Assembly: GCA_050011095.1 (NCBI GenBank)
Contig: JBEKJU010000276.1
Coordinates: forward strand, 1 to 5,089
Direction of reading: 5' to 3'
DNA from: JBEKJU01 sp050011095
GTDB lineage: Bacteria > Desulfobacterota > Syntrophorhabdia > Syntrophorhabdales > WCHB1-27
DNA length: 5,089 bases
This document shows, piece after piece, positions 1 through 5,089 of the stretch. The notes beneath the pieces were generated by a model that saw only the letters and a list, made by a program, of their open reading frames with translations, was not told the DNA's origin and did not search any database. The translations under genes and the position numbers were made by a program. Position 1 is the first letter of the stretch. The number at the start of each line of letters is the position of its first letter.

Positions 1-683
1 AACCTGGGATCTTCGAGCTTCAGAAGAAGGTTCTCCTCGAATTCTGCCCGCGACACACGCCTCCCTTCATGCTCCATGTACTTGAGAAAACAACCGATCA
101 CCCTCTCCGGCCGGGCGTCGGTGACATCGAAGGCCTTCCAGAGGTCGAAGAGGTCCCGTCCTTTCTTGCGCTGATATAAAGCCCGCACCTTCGTAGCGAG
201 AAGCTCGTCCAGATGGTAGGTCAATATGGAGGCGCTCCCCGAGAACCAGCGCGAATCGACGCGAAATTCGACCTTGTGCAAGTCAAGAACAGAGAAGTGC
301 TCGCGGCTGTTGATCTCGACTTTTAGCTTCAACGGCAAGCCCTCTTCAGACTCCAGTCTGTAGGTCAGCGTCACCCTCCCTTCTGATCTGCCGCGTCTGG
401 GCGAGCCGAGCCAGGGGTTCAGTCTCTCCTGAATGGCGTCCATTATAGAGCCGATTGGCCCCGAAACAACTTGAACGAGGTCGATGTCCTCCGAATACCG
501 CAAGGGTTCAAGATACAGCTTAAAAAGCGCTGTTCCTCCTCGGAAAGCGAGGGCATCGCCGGCGACAGGATGGCTGAACAGGTCCACAAGGGCTCTGCTT
601 ATGATGAGGTCCTGTTCCACCTGGTAGGTTTGGGACCACGGCGCATGCTTCTTCCACTCGGTTATGTAGTCCTGGGGAATCAA
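1..683 (-). CDS. abiEii: AbiEii-type nucleotidyltransferase toxin of a type IV TA system, 3' end cut by window edge
   Basis: Reading the minus strand from a TTG at 683 gives 227 codons with no stop before the window edge; roughly the last quarter of the protein seems to be missing. The N-terminus has the typical family opening (IPQDYITEW, PW at 15-16, QVEQDLIISRAL at 21-32). The DNA polymerase beta-like nucleotidyltransferase signature follows: RGGTAL at 48-53 and SEDIDL at 64-69, with D66 and D68 as the likely metal-binding acids. KVEIN (121-125) supplies the probable third acid, E123. Then come LLATKVRAL (161-169) and RKKGRDLFDLW (172-182), the conserved basic and acidic C-terminal motif. 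Known family role: a bacteriostatic toxin that uses NTPs, with the related MenT toxins modifying tRNA. The start codon overlaps the abiEi stop by four bases (TTGA), a GAGG ribosome site lies 7 bases upstream (691-694), and an in-frame TGA just upstream excludes a longer start. No frameshift is seen, so the toxin looks functional as far as it can be read. Confidence 0.93.
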   Translation of the reverse strand, partial: MIPQDYITEWKKHAPWSQTYQVEQDLIISRALVDLFSHPVAGDALAFRGGTALFKLYLEPLRYSEDIDLVQVVSGPIGSIMDAIQERLNPWLGSPRRGRSEGRVTLTYRLESEEGLPLKLKVEINSREHFSVLDLHKVEFRVDSRWFSGSASILTYHLDELLATKVRALYQRKKGRDLFDLWKAFDVTDARPERVIGCFLKYMEHEGRRVSRAEFEENLLLKLEDPR

Positions 684-1471
684 AGATCGGCCTCAACCCG
701 GACGTTCGCCATGAGCCGCCAGCGCTTGGACCTGTCGACATCCCTGAGAGGATGCGAGGGAGACAGAAAGGTGACAATGGGCTTCTTTCCAGCCACATAT
801 TCGGCAAGCGCCTGGGTCTTATCCCCGGCACCCACGAAATCGAGGAGATAGCCGAGGCGCTGAGCCCATGCAACGGGTGAAAGCGCCGCTACGTCTACTA
901 GCTGCTGTGGGTCGATCTTTTCGGCCAATTCGGCGAGCACCGTCGCCACATTGTCGAGACCGGCCGCATGCCGGAGATACCCGACCAGGTCGAACGCGGT
1001 CGCGGCAGGGGTCGATACCTTCAAGAACCCGCGCGGGGTCTTGAAATCGGTCTTGGGGATGTCGCTCACGTTCTTCCGGGCAGCAAACTCCACGCGGACC
1101 TTGCCGCACGCGATGCCGGGTCTGTTCTTTTCGGTCATCACCTGAAATACCTGCGGTCGTTGATGGGCGGCTCCGTGATATTCGGCGGCGCTTAGCAGGC
1201 CGGTATAATAGGTGGTCTCCAGGCGCTGCATAAGATCGGGGATGAAGTGGCTTGCGGGTAGGCACCCCGCGGTTTTGTACTCCGGTGGAACAATAACGTA
1301 GATACCCTTGTATGGTACGGCAAGGTCGTTTTTGTAACGGAGACGTCGCAAAGCCGCACGGGCCGCAACGGCTCCGACGCCAAGGGCGCTTTCGGCCTCG
1401 CGAGAGCTGAAACAGTAGCGGCCTTCGGCCATCATCTGGGATATGAAGTCTTTCGCCGGCATCTTCCTCAA
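680..1471 (-). CDS. abiEi: AbiEi-type antitoxin and transcriptional repressor of the AbiE system
   Basis: This 263-residue protein has an N-terminal winged-helix region (about residues 5-60, containing AEGRYCFSSREAE and ALRRLRYKNDLAVPYKGIYV) and a C-terminal AbiEi domain. Conserved family text is visible in YYTGLLSAAEYHGAAHQRPQ, in VFQVMTEK, and in TPAATAFDLVGYLRHAAGLD. The known family role is to neutralise the AbiEii toxin without stable complex formation (type IV) and to repress its own promoter through the winged helix. It is the first gene of a two-gene operon and is translationally coupled to the toxin by a TTGA overlap. The start is uncertain: the TTG at 1471 has no clear Shine-Dalgarno site, and an alternative ATG three codons later (1462) has a GAGGA placed too close (2 bases). 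Either choice leaves the domain intact. The large dyad at 1481-1527 just upstream fits autoregulation. Confidence 0.93.
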   Translation of the reverse strand: MRKMPAKDFISQMMAEGRYCFSSREAESALGVGAVAARAALRRLRYKNDLAVPYKGIYVIVPPEYKTAGCLPASHFIPDLMQRLETTYYTGLLSAAEYHGAAHQRPQVFQVMTEKNRPGIACGKVRVEFAARKNVSDIPKTDFKTPRGFLKVSTPAATAFDLVGYLRHAAGLDNVATVLAELAEKIDPQQLVDVAALSPVAWAQRLGYLLDFVGAGDKTQALAEYVAGKKPIVTFLSPSHPLRDVDRSKRWRLMANVRVEADL

Positions 1472-1480
1472 CCCATGATG

Positions 1481-1527
1481 GATTACTCTGCCAAAGTAAC
1501 ATATTTCGTTACTTTAGACAAGTAATG
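1481..1527. promoter_or_regulatory. Four-half-site symmetrical inverted repeat, putative AbiEi operator over the abiE promoter
   Basis: An inner perfect inverted repeat, AAAGTAAC (1493-1500) and GTTACTTT (1508-1515), is separated by 7 bases. An outer pair, ATTACT (1482-1487) and AGTAAT (1521-1526), shares the same centre at base 1504. The core TTACT/AGTAA therefore appears four times with start-to-start spacings of 12, 14 and 12 bases. AbiEi antitoxins of this family are known to bind inverted repeats in their own promoter cooperatively, so this is most likely the repressor site. Minus-strand promoter elements inside it are weak: a TATGTT (1503-1498) could be a -10, and no good -35 stands out. 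The repeat is seen directly; the function is inferred. Confidence 0.75.
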
Positions 1528-1864
1528 CATCTCCCATTATCATGTTGCGGGGACATAAAATCCGTTCGTCTCCTAATCAGCCATCACAAATTCTGGTTGT
1601 GCACCCTGCCAAGAATCATGAAAAGAACGAGGGCAGCCCTTGGGCAAGAGAAAACTATTTACAAGACGCTTCTCAGCCGTGGTTCGCCTCGTAGTCCCAG
1701 CGCTGGAGGCAAGAAAGGGGTATTCCAGGATCACTTTGACCGCCCGGCCCGGAGTTTCCGGCCTCCACCCTCACGGTACGGCATGAACGGATAGAGCGGA
1801 CAGGATTGTTGGATTGTTGCCGCAGTCCGTCTTTCCGTCGGCGCAATAAGTCATTCCGGCCTTC
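1528..1864. other. Intergenic stretch without a convincing gene
   Basis: About 340 bases between the abiE operator and the higBA promoter. The only sizeable reading frame (1525-1794, plus strand, 89 codons) starts inside the abiE operator, lacks a ribosome binding site and encodes a low-quality, basic, proline- and serine-rich sequence with no recognisable domain. Small structures seen are a 10-base palindrome CCAGCGCTGG (1697-1706), a 7-bp stem GGCC(C)GGA / TCCGGCC with one bulge (1746-1763, no following T-run), and a tandem 8-base repeat GGATTGTT x2 (1803-1818). None can be assigned a function. Confidence 0.55.
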
Positions 1865-1892
1865 TTGACTTTGTAAACAAATTGTTTATACT
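1865..1892 (+). promoter_or_regulatory. higBA promoter with palindromic operator in the spacer
   Basis: TTGACT at 1865-1870 (5 of 6 to the sigma-70 -35 consensus) and TATACT at 1887-1892 (5 of 6 to the -10) are 16 bases apart. A perfect dyad, TAAACAA-A-TTGTTTA (1874-1888), fills the spacer and touches the -10. HigA-type antitoxins repress their operon by binding such dyads, so this is the expected HigA or HigB-HigA site. The -10 ends only 8 bases before the higB ATG, so transcription should begin at or within a few bases of the start codon. Confidence 0.75.
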
Positions 1893-1900
1893 ATATTCCA

Positions 1901-2182
1901 ATGATCAGAACGTTTGCGGATTCCGAGACAGAGCGCCTTTTTACTACGGGCACATCCAAACGGTTTCCGCCTGATGTTCTGACGCGGGCGGTTAAAAGAC
2001 TGACGCAACTCGACGCGGCCACCGTTCTTGATGATCTTCGCATGCCGCTGTCAAATCGCATGGAGCAGCTGAAAGGAGACCGCGCAGGCCAATGGAGTAT
2101 TCGCATCAACGATCAATGGCGTCTCTGCTTCCGGTTCCAAAAAGGAGAGGCCTACGACGTTGAAATTGCAGACTATCACTGA
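1901..2182 (+). CDS. higB: HigB-family toxin (RelE/ParE superfamily mRNA interferase)
   Basis: The 93-residue product is full length for this family. It starts MIRTFAD and shows the conserved order LTRAVKRLTQLDAA (27-40), LDDLRMPLSNRMEQLKGDR (43-61), QWSIRINDQWRLCFRF (64-79) and the terminal DVEIADYH (86-93). Family members are ribosome-dependent endoribonucleases that cut translated mRNA; the basic and aromatic residues of the central block and the C-terminal DYH are the usual active-site neighbourhood. It is the first gene of a toxin-first operon, with the higA ATG 12 bases after its stop. No Shine-Dalgarno sequence precedes the ATG, and the promoter -10 lies just upstream, so the transcript may be leaderless. 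No truncation or disrupted motif is seen. Confidence 0.95.
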   Translation: MIRTFADSETERLFTTGTSKRFPPDVLTRAVKRLTQLDAATVLDDLRMPLSNRMEQLKGDRAGQWSIRINDQWRLCFRFQKGEAYDVEIADYH

Positions 2183-2187
2183 GGAGG
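2181..2187 (+). promoter_or_regulatory. Strong higA ribosome binding site overlapping the higB stop
   Basis: GAGGAGG lies 7 bases before the higA ATG, and its first two bases are part of the higB TGA stop (2180-2182). This contrasts with higB, which has no such site. The antitoxin is therefore probably translated more efficiently than the toxin, as expected for a toxin-first operon. Confidence 0.8.
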
Positions 2188-2194
2188 CAACACC

Positions 2195-2494
2195 ATGAAT
2201 CCCAAAAACAATCTCCCTCCCATCCACCCCGGGGAGTTTCTCAAAGAGATCATAGACGAACTGGGGATTTCCCAGGCGGAATTTGCCCGCACTGTGGGAC
2301 TGTCGGCTATGAGAATTTCCCATGTCATCAAGGGACAGCGACCCGTCACCGCCGAAATGGCCCTGCTTTTCGCCAAGGCATTCGGCCAGACCCCCCAGTA
2401 CTGGATTAACCTGCAGGCGGCTTATGACCTGAAGATTGCGGAAAAGGCCATCGGCCGCAAGTTGGCCGGAATTCATACATTTGCCCAGGCGTAG
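2195..2494 (+). CDS. higA: HigA-family antitoxin, XRE-type helix-turn-helix repressor
   Basis: The 99-residue protein carries the family hallmark HPGEFLKEIIDELGISQAEF (11-30), followed by a Cro/C1-type helix-turn-helix (about 26-47, containing SQAEFARTVGLS and RISHVIKGQRP). Next comes TAEMALLFAKAFGQTPQYW (52-70), the standard continuation in HigA/VapI proteins, and a C-terminal tail of about 25 residues. Known role: it binds and neutralises HigB and represses the operon. It follows higB directly with a strong GAGGAGG ribosome site. The likely DNA target is the TAAACAA-A-TTGTTTA dyad at 1874-1888. Length and motifs are complete. Confidence 0.96.
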   Translation: MNPKNNLPPIHPGEFLKEIIDELGISQAEFARTVGLSAMRISHVIKGQRPVTAEMALLFAKAFGQTPQYWINLQAAYDLKIAEKAIGRKLAGIHTFAQA

Positions 2495-2526
2495 CCCATT
2501 AAACCCTGAGTTGTTGCATGCGTTGC

Positions 2527-2661
2527 CTAAATCGTCAGAAGAGCAGTAAATCGCTCGTAGTGCCATTTTGTGATGGAGAAGATTTCGGCCTCGCGCGAGC
2601 CGAAGCGGTAGCGGCCTTCGGCCAGATGAACAATTGACTCGTTTCCAATACGCCATGACTG
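2527..2661 (-). pseudogene. Vestige resembling the N-terminal region of AbiEi
   Basis: On the minus strand this stretch reads ...HLAEGRYRFGSREAE..., which matches MMAEGRYCFSSREAE of the abiEi gene in this window. At the DNA level, 2584-2624 matches 1391-1431 at 37 of 41 bases, with no obvious similarity on either side. The frame continues for about 19 more codons to a TAG at 2527-2529 but does not resemble the rest of AbiEi, and it has no good start codon or ribosome site. It is best read as a small leftover of a second AbiEi-like gene or a recombination scar. It lies between higA and the HEPN gene and may overlap the latter's promoter. A stretch this short could also come from an unrelated winged-helix gene. 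Confidence 0.45.
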
Positions 2662-2670
2662 GGGGTTAAG

Positions 2671-4143
2671 GTGACAAAACGGGAACACTCGCGATTTCAA
2701 GGGATGTTCCAGTTGCCTGACAACCAAGAAGCCTTCGGAGAGCTCCGGCTCAAGGGGGCTCGATCCATCCTGAGCCTGAGCAGTCGCTCTGAACTCCCAC
2801 CTCTGCGTGAGGTGTCTCATCTGCTCGGCACGACACTCGACCAGAAGAAGGTAACGTGCATCGATTGCATACGCTCATCAGGAGGCAGCGCCGCGGGGCA
2901 TCACTACGCGCACGTCTTTCCCCATTTTGTAACGATCGGCAACCAATATATAGAACCTATCTCGCCGGTTGTGCAAAGCATCCACTTCATGGTCGATGAT
3001 CTGCTGCCTCTGTTCTATGACTTCGACGCGTTTGGCTATGTCATTGATGCTAACTCTATCATGGATACGGTGCTTGCGGAACGGAGGCGTCTGCGACCCA
3101 TTGAGACAGGCGAGTGGCCCCTGGTCGCCTATTTCACGGGCAGGTCCACTATCGTTGAAGTCGACACAGAGATAGGCAAGGTGAGTGTGAGCCACGGACC
3201 CTCTTTCGACGCGGGAGGACCACGTGGAATTTTCATCAAAAACCAAATGACGGTGTCGATAGAGGCCGATTCCCCAATCGTTTTTATAGAATCTATTGAT
3301 CGGATGACGGTCATCGCCCGCTTCCTGTCTGTAATAGCCGGACGGCGTCAGGGTATCCATGACATCCAGCTCCGAACCGTAGCCCTTGACGATCAAGCTT
3401 GGCAACCGTTATCCGTTCACTGGAGTTACGCCCCTAGAGGTCCTGCCTTGATAAACGATGATCTCAAGCCTCATCCTGGCGATGTGCCTCTTAACCCTAT
3501 TCAACGCCCCGAGGAGTTCTCCGGTGTTCTAAAGAATTGGATACACCGCGAACCAGGTTGGCGCCAGTCCCGTGCTCGCTATGTCAATTGCCTGGGTCTG
3601 GGTAATTTCTATGACGCCAATCGTCTGATTGCCGCTGCGAATATGTTCGATATCCTGCCAGCAGACGCCGTGCCCCTGTCTACGACCCTTCCGGATGACC
3701 TCGCAAACTCCCAGGCTACCTGCCTCGACATACTCAGAAAACACCCGGCAAGCCCAGATCGCGATGCGGTCATATCGGCTCTCAAGAGAATGGGTAAGCC
3801 ATCACTGCGGAAGAAGATCGAGTATCGAAGGGCAATGGTGGAGGAACATTTTGGATCTCGATTTAAAGAACTGGCCTACGTCGTTAAACTCGCCGTGCAA
3901 TGCCGAAACTACTTCGTCCACGGCCCGTCCGACGACTTCAACTTCAACGCCGCCGAGCCGTTCGTGCACTTTCTCACAGACGCACTGGAGTTCGTCTTTG
4001 CCGCCTCTGATCTGATCGAGGCTGGTTGGGACGCAGCGCAGTGGGACCGTGAGGCCCATGGCCAAGGACACACTTTCGCCCGGTTTCGAGACGAGTACCC
4101 CATAACGCTCGCGGAGTTGAAACGCGCGATAGCATCGGAGTAA
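2671..4143 (+). CDS. ApeA-like anti-phage protein with C-terminal HEPN RNase domain
   Basis: A 490-residue protein. The first ~40 residues (FQGMFQLPDNQEAFGELRLKG at 9-29, then SILSLSSRS) resemble the start of the ApeA N-terminal domain 1, which appears to run to about residue 300. The C-terminal part (about 320-475) is mostly helical and contains CRNYFVHGP at 411-419. This is the HEPN R-x4-H motif, with R412 and H417 as the predicted catalytic pair and N413 as commonly found beside the arginine. HEPN proteins of this class are metal-independent RNases; ApeA itself is a single-gene phage defence system thought to act by abortive infection. The start is a GTG with a G-rich stretch (2661-2665) 5 bases upstream; an in-frame TGA at 2656-2658 excludes a longer form. 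No clear promoter was found: TTGACT at 2634-2639 could be a -35 but lacks a matching -10. The HEPN motif is seen directly; the ApeA assignment is by recall of family text. Confidence 0.82.
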   Translation: MTKREHSRFQGMFQLPDNQEAFGELRLKGARSILSLSSRSELPPLREVSHLLGTTLDQKKVTCIDCIRSSGGSAAGHHYAHVFPHFVTIGNQYIEPISPVVQSIHFMVDDLLPLFYDFDAFGYVIDANSIMDTVLAERRRLRPIETGEWPLVAYFTGRSTIVEVDTEIGKVSVSHGPSFDAGGPRGIFIKNQMTVSIEADSPIVFIESIDRMTVIARFLSVIAGRRQGIHDIQLRTVALDDQAWQPLSVHWSYAPRGPALINDDLKPHPGDVPLNPIQRPEEFSGVLKNWIHREPGWRQSRARYVNCLGLGNFYDANRLIAAANMFDILPADAVPLSTTLPDDLANSQATCLDILRKHPASPDRDAVISALKRMGKPSLRKKIEYRRAMVEEHFGSRFKELAYVVKLAVQCRNYFVHGPSDDFNFNAAEPFVHFLTDALEFVFAASDLIEAGWDAAQWDREAHGQGHTFARFRDEYPITLAELKRAIASE

Positions 4144-4249
4144 CAGCCCCTCCCATACGCGGCTTTAAGATGGGGACTGATCAATAGGACAGTAGGTTGG
4201 ATAGGGGGCAGATACGGGACGGCATAGCTGATGGGGAGACAAATGAGTA

Positions 4250-4284
4250 GGGGTGAGAATATTCTTTCACCGTTGCTTCACCCC
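4250..4284. promoter_or_regulatory. Inverted repeat upstream of the membrane-protein promoter, possible operator
   Basis: GGGGTGA (4250-4256) pairs perfectly with TCACCCC (4278-4284). Nested inside are a second TCACC (4267-4271), which can also pair with GGTGA at 4252-4256, and the 8-base palindrome GAATATTC (4257-4264). The repeat ends three bases before the extended -10 element and would cover the -35 region, which fits a regulator site better than a terminator, since no T-run follows. Its binding protein is unknown. Confidence 0.4.
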
Positions 4285-4286
4285 CG

Positions 4287-4295
4287 TGCTATAAT
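4287..4295 (+). promoter_or_regulatory. Extended -10 promoter element for the membrane-protein gene
   Basis: TGC-TATAAT is a perfect extended -10 (TGn plus the TATAAT consensus). No good -35 lies at the usual distance, as is common for extended -10 promoters. The element ends 6 bases before the GTG start, so the predicted transcript begins at or next to the start codon. Confidence 0.65.
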
Positions 4296-4301
4296 GCGCT
4301 T

Positions 4302-4991
4302 GTGAAGAGACTCCTGCTAATCCTGCTCGTTCTCATCCTCGGCTTGGCACTGATACCCCGTGTACTTGTACCTATTTTTCCTTCTGCGCAAGGCCACTTC
4401 TATGACAGCCTTTTTGGGTCTGCTTTAGCAGCTCTTTTCGCAGCGTTCCTTGTTTGGGTCGCCTGGCAAGAGTTGACAAGCCTCGGTAAAACGTCTTCAG
4501 CCGACTTCATCCATAGGTTGAACAAAGATTTCTTCACGGCGAGAACGAGGAGGCTCTTTGACCTTATGGATATAGGGGCGCTTGAGTTTGTATCGCCCGA
4601 GGATCAGAACCCAGAGGATGGCAGAGATGCTTGGCCCTATTTTAGAGTAAACAGAGCCCGTGTTGCGCAAACTACCCTTCCGGATGAACTTGCACGCCTG
4701 ATTACCGGCCGTGAATACTATTCTTCTTGGGAAATAGATGATATGCTTCTCGGCCATTTCGAAGATATAGGAAACCTTGAACGAAGACGCATAGTAGATT
4801 TCGGGATGGTTGACGCTCATTTCGGTTTTTTTCTAACAATGGCTTGGGAGAACCGTCACATACAGGCCTATCTGCAATACCTCAGAACTGAATACCCCGA
4901 CCATACAGACAATTATCTGTTCTGCAGCTTCGAGTATATAGCGAAGAAGTGTCAAGAATACAGTAGGCTAAGCCTAATACTGTTCATTTAA
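4302..4991 (+). CDS. Membrane-anchored protein of unknown function, DUF4760-like
   Basis: The 229-residue product begins with two hydrophobic helices (about 4-26 and 37-57) separated by a short polar loop, followed by a ~170-residue soluble region. The basic MKR start and the basic stretch after helix two (HRLNKDFFTARTRRLFDL, 71-88) place both the N-terminus and the soluble part in the cytoplasm. The soluble part carries SADFIHRLNKDFF (66-78), IDDMLLGHFEDIGNL (145-159), MAWENRHIQAYLQYLR (180-195) and FEYIAKK (210-216), which resemble the pattern of DUF4760-type proteins (two N-terminal helices, then an acidic and aromatic helical domain). No enzymatic motif is visible. It starts at GTG with an extended -10 just upstream and no ribosome site, so translation is probably leaderless. 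It lies 158 bases after the HEPN gene on the same strand. An independent gene is more likely than an operon member, but a functional link is possible. Confidence 0.75.
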   Translation: MKRLLLILLVLILGLALIPRVLVPIFPSAQGHFYDSLFGSALAALFAAFLVWVAWQELTSLGKTSSADFIHRLNKDFFTARTRRLFDLMDIGALEFVSPEDQNPEDGRDAWPYFRVNRARVAQTTLPDELARLITGREYYSSWEIDDMLLGHFEDIGNLERRRIVDFGMVDAHFGFFLTMAWENRHIQAYLQYLRTEYPDHTDNYLFCSFEYIAKKCQEYSRLSLILFI

Positions 4992-5089
4992 GTATCTTGA
5001 TACGTTTTTCGAAGTCAACCCGCTCGTTGCAGGGGACGGTCCTCGGCCGCAGATGATAGTTGCTCATCTTCCGCTTGACCCCCCGGGGG
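4984..5089 (-). CDS. Possible 3' end of an unidentified minus-strand gene
   Basis: From the right edge the minus strand is open for 34 codons before a TGA at 4984-4986, ending ...ERVDFEKRIKILK. If real, it is the C-terminus of a convergent gene that overlaps the end of the membrane-protein gene by 8 bases. The fragment is basic and matches nothing I recognise. An internal ATG at about 5067 would give only a 27-residue peptide. The open length is too short to exclude chance. Confidence 0.3.
   Translation of the reverse strand, partial: PRGVKRKMSNYHLRPRTVPCNERVDFEKRIKILK

Noticed and set aside
1676..1706. tRNA-like T-arm (GGTTCG...) in the intergenic gap
   Set aside because: The bases flanking the TTC loop do not pair, and no anticodon or acceptor stem can be built around it.
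1746..1763. GC-rich hairpin as a terminator
   Set aside because: The stem has a bulge and a 3-base loop, and no T-run follows on either strand.
1525..1794. Plus-strand frame of 89 codons in the abiE-higBA gap
   Set aside because: It starts inside the abiE operator, has no ribosome site, and the product has no domain-like pattern. An internal start at 1618 is no better.
2051..2656. Minus-strand 201-codon frame across higB/higA
   Set aside because: It is the antisense shadow of two clearly coding genes and shows no family pattern.
2655..2669. Five-codon frame (ATG to TAA, including the stop) ending one base before the HEPN GTG, as a possible coupling leader peptide
   Set aside because: No ribosome site precedes it, and so short a frame is expected by chance.
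4964..5009. Small dyads (TAGGCT-A-AGCCTA and GTATC-TT-GATAC) followed by TTTTT, as a terminator after the membrane-protein gene
   Set aside because: Loops of one or two bases and AT-rich 5-6 bp stems make stable terminator hairpins unlikely; the T-run is suggestive only.

Overview
This is a short bacterial accessory segment, probably part of a defence or mobile region. The organism cannot be named from the sequence. Base composition is moderately GC-rich, three of the six called genes start with TTG or GTG, and the HigB/HigA and AbiE versions are of types spread widely in Proteobacteria and other Gram-negative phyla. A proteobacterium or a related environmental lineage is the best guess, with low confidence. 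No rRNA, tRNA, CRISPR array or transposase was seen. Genes run off both ends of the window.

Layout. The left third (1-1471, minus strand) is an AbiE type IV toxin-antitoxin operon. It holds an AbiEi antitoxin with an N-terminal winged helix and an AbiEii nucleotidyltransferase toxin. The toxin starts at a TTG that overlaps the antitoxin stop codon, and its C-terminus is cut by the window edge. In front of the operon is a symmetrical four-half-site inverted repeat (1481-1527), a strong candidate for the AbiEi autoregulatory operator. About 370 bases with no convincing gene follow. A compact HigB-HigA toxin-antitoxin pair comes next on the plus strand (1901-2494), with a recognisable promoter and a perfect 7-1-7 palindrome inside the promoter spacer.

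The gap after higA contains, on the minus strand, a short vestige whose DNA matches the 5' part of the abiEi gene at 37 of 41 bases. Then comes a 490-residue plus-strand protein (2671-4143) that looks like an ApeA-type anti-phage protein, with a C-terminal HEPN nuclease motif (R412-x4-H417). After a 158-base gap containing a dyad and an extended -10 promoter lies a 229-residue protein (4302-4991) with two N-terminal membrane helices and a DUF4760-like soluble part. The last ~100 bases carry the possible 3' end of a minus-strand gene.

How they fit together. AbiE and HigBA are self-contained, autoregulated toxin-antitoxin modules. The HEPN protein is a probable abortive-infection RNase. The membrane protein has its own promoter and may be independent or may partner the HEPN gene. 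The most notable features are the AbiE operator geometry, the abiEi-like vestige and two genes whose promoters predict leaderless or nearly leaderless mRNAs. All family assignments come from reading motifs, not from database searches.
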